The notes under the pieces were generated by a model. That model was not told where the DNA came from. It worked only from the letters and a program-made list of their open reading frames with translations, and did not search any database. A stretch of DNA of 64,000 bases, from assembly GCF_000472925.1 (NCBI RefSeq), contig NZ_AXAS01000008.1, forward strand, positions 102,501-166,500, written 5' to 3'. The position numbers and the translations under genes are program-made. Positions 62,320-64,000 of this stretch are shown one piece after another. The stretch is from Bradyrhizobium sp. Ec3.3. Its GTDB lineage: Bacteria > Pseudomonadota > Alphaproteobacteria > Rhizobiales > Xanthobacteraceae. Numbering within the stretch: position 1 is the stretch's first letter; each line of letters opens with the position of its first letter.

Positions 62320-63462
62320 ATGACAGCAGGCGTCCCCTTCTACGGCAGCATCTCCGTCTTCCGCGGCTTTACCAGCCTGATGGATCCCTCCCTCTATTCA
62401 CCGCTGCCGGATGACTGGACCATCGGGGTGGCCGACATCGTCGATTCCACCAAGGCGATTGCGGCGCAGCGCTACAAGGCGGTCAACATGGCCGGTGCTG
62501 CGGTGATCGCCGCCGTCACCAACGCGCTGGAGGGCAGGGAATTCCCCTTCGTGTTCGGAGGAGACGGCGCGAGCTTTGCGGTTGCGCCCGGCGACCTCGA
62601 TCGTGCCCGCGACGCGCTGGCGGCAACGGCGACCTGGGTCAGGCAGGATCTCGATCTGAAGATGCGCGTCGCGCTGGTGCCGGTCAGCGCGATCCGCAGC
62701 GTAGGCCTGGACGTGCGCGTCGCGCGCTTCGGGCCGTCGGCCAACCTGTCCTATGCGATGTTCTCCGGCGGAGGTTTGGGGTGGGCCGAAGCCGCGATGA
62801 AGCGCGGCGAGTTCGCCGTTGCCGAGGCGCCCGACGGGACGCAGCCAGATCTGTCCGGCCTGTCCTGTCGGTTCGAGGAGATCCCGGCCTCGCGCGGGCT
62901 CATCCTGTCCGTGCTGGTGGTGCCGGCGCGCGGTGCCGATCCGTCTGCCTTCCGCAAGGTGATCGAGGACGTCCTCCATCTCGTCGAGCGCAGTCCAGAT
63001 GCGGGGCGGCCGGTGCCGCCGCAGGGCCCGCCGCTGAAATGGCCGCCGCAGGGGCTCGACTATGAGGCGCGTGCGAGGCGCGGCGGCTCGCTGCTCAAGC
63101 GCCGCATCAGCGTGCTGGCCTATACACTGTTCGCCTATTTGATCGTGCGCTTCGACATCAAGGTCGGCGGCTTCGTGCCCAAAACCTATACGCGGCAGGT
63201 CGTCGAGAACTCGGACTTCCGCAAATATGACGACGGCCTGCGCATGATCCTCGACTGCACGCCGGAGCTCGAGCGCGACCTGAGCGATCGGCTTGCAGCG
63301 GCGGCGAAGAGCGGCATCGTGCGCTACGGCCTGCACCGGCAGGATGCGGCAATGATGACCTGCTTCACGCCCTCGGCGCTGCGGAGCGACCACGTCCACT
63401 TCATCGACGGCGCGCGCGGCGGCTATGCGTCGGCGGCAACGGCGTTGAAGGCGACGGCGTGA
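62320..63462 (+). CDS. DUF3095 protein with nucleotidyl-cyclase-like motifs
   Basis: The ATG at 62320 (weak AGG before it) gives 380 residues beginning MTAGVPFYGSISVFRGFTSL. The N-terminal half has WTIGVADIVDSTKAIA (D39) and FVFGGDGASFAVAP (GGD near 81), recalling the metal-binding and GG(D/E)-type hairpin of class III nucleotidyl cyclases. The C-terminal half (YEARARRGGSLLKRRISVLAYTLFAYLIVRFDIKVGGFVPKTYTRQ) contains a possible membrane-associated segment. The family is DUF3095, without a proven activity. A longer reading from 62188 is not supported. Confidence 0.83.
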   Translation: MTAGVPFYGSISVFRGFTSLMDPSLYSPLPDDWTIGVADIVDSTKAIAAQRYKAVNMAGAAVIAAVTNALEGREFPFVFGGDGASFAVAPGDLDRARDALAATATWVRQDLDLKMRVALVPVSAIRSVGLDVRVARFGPSANLSYAMFSGGGLGWAEAAMKRGEFAVAEAPDGTQPDLSGLSCRFEEIPASRGLILSVLVVPARGADPSAFRKVIEDVLHLVERSPDAGRPVPPQGPPLKWPPQGLDYEARARRGGSLLKRRISVLAYTLFAYLIVRFDIKVGGFVPKTYTRQVVENSDFRKYDDGLRMILDCTPELERDLSDRLAAAAKSGIVRYGLHRQDAAMMTCFTPSALRSDHVHFIDGARGGYASAATALKATA

Positions 63463-63474
63463 CGCCATTCTCGT

Positions 63475-63617
63475 ACCCCGGACGCAGCGCAGCACCGAAA
63501 GCGCGTTCACGCGCGTCTTCGACGCGCTATGGTGATGCGCTGCAGGGCCGGGGCCCATAAGCATGTGGGTCCCGGCTCTGCGCAGCGTCACTGCGTGCCG
63601 CAGTGCTTCCGGGACAT
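63475..63617. repeat. Intergenic palindromic repeat, family E (copy 2)
   Basis: ACCCCGGACGCAGCGCAGCA at the left, GCCGGGGCCCATAAGCATGT in the middle and CCGGGACATGAGA at the right make a compound inverted repeat. The same building blocks occur inverted at 2318-2409. It separates the convergent DUF3095 and DUF2147 genes. Confidence 0.7.
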
Positions 63618-63628
63618 GAGAGATCAGC

Positions 63629-64000
63629 TCAGCGGCCCACGCGCGTCCAGGTCTCGCCGCCGCACAAGGCACCGACACAGCCTTCGACGCGGAGCGTATC
63701 AGTGCCGGTGACGGAGATATTGCTCGCATACATGCTGCCGTCATCAGCGTTGTAGATCTGCCCCGACCATTTGTTGGGACCGGTGGCCTGCATGCCGTTG
63801 AATAGCGGCAAGCCGATCAGCGGGCGCCTGGCGAGCGCGGGATTTGGATTCTTGCTGTCGCTCGCGGGCTGGCCGGTTGCGGTGTCGTAGGGCTCCTTCA
63901 GCCAGACGATGACGCCGCAGATGCCGCCGCCACATTTGCTGACCTTGACGCGCGCGTCGCCCGCCTGCGTCAGCCAGGTCCCGCTCGCATCCGCGCTCTG
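63629..64000 (-). CDS. DUF2147 domain-containing protein (5' end cut by window)
   Basis: The frame is open from the right edge to the stop at 63629, giving 123 residues that start within SADASGTWLTQAGDARVKVSKC. The DUF2147 hallmarks are SGTWLTQ, the Cys pair around GGGICGVIVWL, and LPLFNGMQATGPNKWSGQIYNADDGSMYASNISVTGTDTLRVEGCVGALCGGETWTRV. DUF2147 proteins are small exported beta-rich proteins of unknown role. The signal peptide would lie beyond the window. Confidence 0.9.
   Translation of the reverse strand, partial: QSADASGTWLTQAGDARVKVSKCGGGICGVIVWLKEPYDTATGQPASDSKNPNPALARRPLIGLPLFNGMQATGPNKWSGQIYNADDGSMYASNISVTGTDTLRVEGCVGALCGGETWTRVGR

Overview
The window is about 64 kb of GC-rich DNA with dense, short-spaced genes on both strands. 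It looks like the chromosome of a soil alphaproteobacterium, most likely Bradyrhizobium or a close relative. The evidence is an alphaproteobacterial initiator tRNA, DUF3551/DUF3775/DUF2059/DUF2147 proteins, abundant TRAP/Bug-type solute-binding proteins, and several families of palindromic intergenic repeats that I recall from Bradyrhizobium genomes. The genus is an inference; I could run no search.

Region 1 (1-19.4 kb) is mostly peripheral metabolism. It holds a TRAP binding protein, a SAF-domain oxidoreductase, an EctD-like dioxygenase and a GntR regulator that carries a perfect 16-bp palindrome in front of a reassigned GTG start. Next come an M20 peptidase and an ECF41-type sigma factor divergent from a carboxymuconolactone-decarboxylase-family gene; both share a dyad-symmetric pair of promoters. 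Tandem alpha/beta hydrolases, an O6-alkylguanine transferase, two related MBL hydrolases, a serine hydrolase, a GST, an FAH-family enzyme, three SDR/GMC oxidoreductases and a CvpA-like protein follow.

Region 2 (19.8-40 kb) starts at an initiator tRNA-Met gene with a strong terminator and is the most distinctive part. It encodes a Tat-exported LodA-like quinoprotein oxidase with its LodB-like flavoprotein partner. It also encodes two peptidoglycan-hydrolase-like proteins with different N-terminal enzymes but the same unusual C-terminal module. Then come three tandem autotransporters with nearly identical beta-barrels and decayed barrel remnants between them, and three paralogous AraC-family regulators. 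The theme is cell-surface interaction or competition, and the block may be an acquired island, although no integrase or att repeat is visible.

Region 3 (40-64 kb) returns to core-like and envelope functions. It has a lytic transglycosylase coupled to a MAPEG protein, two OpgC-like membrane proteins, an acyl-CoA synthetase, a frameshifted MFS transporter, an atypical MBL protein, HtpG, an orphan RND pump and a Bug-family binding protein. A FATP-like acyl-CoA synthetase precedes a compact ACP / AMP-ligase / ketoreductase operon. The window ends with a ribbon-helix-helix-like protein, a cyclase-like DUF3095 protein and a DUF2147 gene cut by the window edge.
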